DNA of 5,351 nucleotides, from the NCBI GenBank assembly GCA_946886875.1, contig CAMPJN010000279.1, positions 1 through 5,351 on the forward strand, given 5' to 3'. The first letter of the stretch is position 1. Each line of letters starts with the position of its first letter. This document shows positions 4,303-5,351 of the stretch, in pieces. The stretch comes from an uncultured Pseudomonas sp. Lineage in GTDB: Bacteria > Pseudomonadota > Gammaproteobacteria > Pseudomonadales > Pseudomonadaceae. The notes beneath the pieces are model-generated. The model saw only the letters and a program-made list of their open reading frames with translations, ran no database searches and had not been told where the DNA came from. Both the position numbers and the translations under genes were made by a program.

Positions 4303-5351
4303 ATGTCCCTGCCCAGCCTGCGCCTAAAAGCCAATGCCGATCGACGCCTGCGCGCCGGCCATCTGTGGGTCTACAGCAATGAAATCGACGTCGCCGCCAC
4401 CCCGCTGGGCGGCTTTGCCGCAGGCGACCAGGCGATTCTCGAAGCGGCCGGCGGCAAGCCTTTGGGCGTGGTCGCGATCAGCCCGAACAATCTGATCTGC
4501 GCGCGCTTGCTGTCGCGTGACGTCAAGCATGTGCTGGATAAATCCCTGCTGGTGCATCGCATCAATGTCGCCCTGAGCCTGCGCGAGCGTCTGTTCGACC
4601 AGCCCTGCTACCGCCTGGTGTACGGCGATTCCGATCTGCTGCCAGGGTTGGTGGTCGACCGTTTCTTCGACATTCTGGTGGTGCAACTCGCTTCTGCGGC
4701 CATGGAACGGCACAAGGACGAGGTGCTGGCCGCGCTGATCCAGGTGCTCAAGCCCAGCGGCATTCTGCTCAAGAACGATTCCGCCGCTCGCGATGCCGAA
4801 GGCCTGGAGCGCTACGTCGACACCGCCTTCGGCGTGGTGCCGGAGTGGGTTGCTCTGGAAGAGAACGGGGTGAAGTTCGAAGCGCCGGTGATCGAAGGCC
4901 AGAAGACCGGCTGGTTCTACGACCACCGCATGAACCGCGCGCGCCTGGCGCCCTACGTCAAGGGCAAGCGCGTGCTCGATCTGTTCAGCTATATCGGCGG
5001 CTGGGGCGTGCAGGCGGCGGCCTTCGGCGCCACTGAAGTGATGTGCGTGGACGCTTCGGCCTTCGCCCTCGATGGCGTCGAGCGCAACGCCGCGCTCAAC
5101 GGCCTGTCCGAGCAGGTCGCCTGCATCGAAGGCGACGTGTTCGCCGCGCTCAAGGAGCTGAAAAGCGCCGAAGAGCGCTTCGATGTGGTGATCGCCGATC
5201 CACCCGCCTTTATCAAGCGCAAGAAGGATCTGAAAAACGGCGAAGCCGCCTACCGCCGCCTCAACGAAGCGGCCATGCGCCTGCTCAACAAGGACGGCAT
5301 CCTGGTCAGCGCCTCCTGCTCCATGCACCTGCCGGAAGACGACCTGCAGAA
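4303..5351 (+). CDS. rlmI: RlmI-like class I SAM-dependent 23S rRNA methyltransferase (partial, C-terminus missing)
   Basis: The frame is open from ATG 4303 to the window edge: 349 complete codons, of about 397 usual for RlmI. RlmI makes m5C1962 in 23S rRNA using S-adenosylmethionine. The N-terminal ~70 residues look like the PUA RNA-binding domain (RLRAGHLWVYSNEI, 16-29). A middle section (YGDSDLLPGLVVDRF, 107-121) follows. Then comes the family signature EGQKTGWFYDHRMNR (198-212), SAM motif I VLDLFSYIGGWG (224-235), acidic D250 in MCVDAS, motif IV ADPPAFIKRKK (298-308) and motif VI SASCS with C339, the likely catalytic cysteine. The start is supported by GGAG nine bases upstream and an extended -10. 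It follows pfpI by 99 bp with a palindrome between, so it is probably transcribed separately. RlmI paralogues (the YccW/COG1092 group) are similar, so target C1962 is inferred from homology; the methyltransferase call itself is firm. Confidence 0.9.
   Translation, partial: MSLPSLRLKANADRRLRAGHLWVYSNEIDVAATPLGGFAAGDQAILEAAGGKPLGVVAISPNNLICARLLSRDVKHVLDKSLLVHRINVALSLRERLFDQPCYRLVYGDSDLLPGLVVDRFFDILVVQLASAAMERHKDEVLAALIQVLKPSGILLKNDSAARDAEGLERYVDTAFGVVPEWVALEENGVKFEAPVIEGQKTGWFYDHRMNRARLAPYVKGKRVLDLFSYIGGWGVQAAAFGATEVMCVDASAFALDGVERNAALNGLSEQVACIEGDVFAALKELKSAEERFDVVIADPPAFIKRKKDLKNGEAAYRRLNEAAMRLLNKDGILVSASCSMHLPEDDLQ

Noticed and set aside
4324..5328. A 334-codon open frame on the minus strand opposite the methyltransferase gene
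   Set aside because: The plus strand encodes an RlmI-like protein with all SAM-methyltransferase motifs. The antisense frame has no recognisable family and a low-complexity composition, as expected from GC-rich codon bias.

Overview
The window looks like ordinary chromosomal DNA from a pseudomonad (Pseudomonas sensu lato, Gammaproteobacteria). The genes are GC-rich with strongly G/C third codon positions. The protein set (Fpg/MutM, PfpI, a stand-alone HDOD protein, an RlmI-type methyltransferase) is typical of that group. In P. aeruginosa PAO1, pfpI (PA0355) and mutM (PA0357) also lie close together; that comparison is from memory and was not searched here.

Layout. Five genes run on the minus strand from about 3528 down to the left edge: an HDOD-domain protein (3528-2665), a periplasmic family 3 solute-binding protein (2552-1800), mutM (1719-907), a small lysophospholipid-acyltransferase-like protein (711-133), and the first 18 codons of a secreted or lipoprotein-type protein (56-1, cut by the window edge). 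A 141-bp divergent intergenic region (3529-3669) separates these from two plus-strand genes: pfpI (3670-4203) and an RlmI-like 23S rRNA methyltransferase. The latter starts at 4303 and is still open at the right edge, with roughly 50 C-terminal residues missing.

The minus-strand genes are co-directional, but their gaps of 112, 80, 195 and 76 bp are too wide for a tightly coupled operon. The best promoter on that strand (-35/extended -10 at 121-94) serves only the leftmost truncated gene. A second convincing element is an extended -10 (4267-4275) just ahead of the methyltransferase gene.

Functionally the genes are mixed: repair of oxidised guanine (MutM), stress protection (PfpI), rRNA modification (RlmI-like), phospholipid acylation, ligand sensing or binding in the periplasm, and HDOD signalling. 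MutM and PfpI plausibly share an oxidative-stress/antimutator theme. I see no mobile element, CRISPR array, tRNA or rRNA, and no convincing new multi-gene system. The points most worth a second look are a ligand-binding arginine missing from the solute-binding protein, an HN in place of HD in the HDOD protein, and several palindromes in promoter regions.
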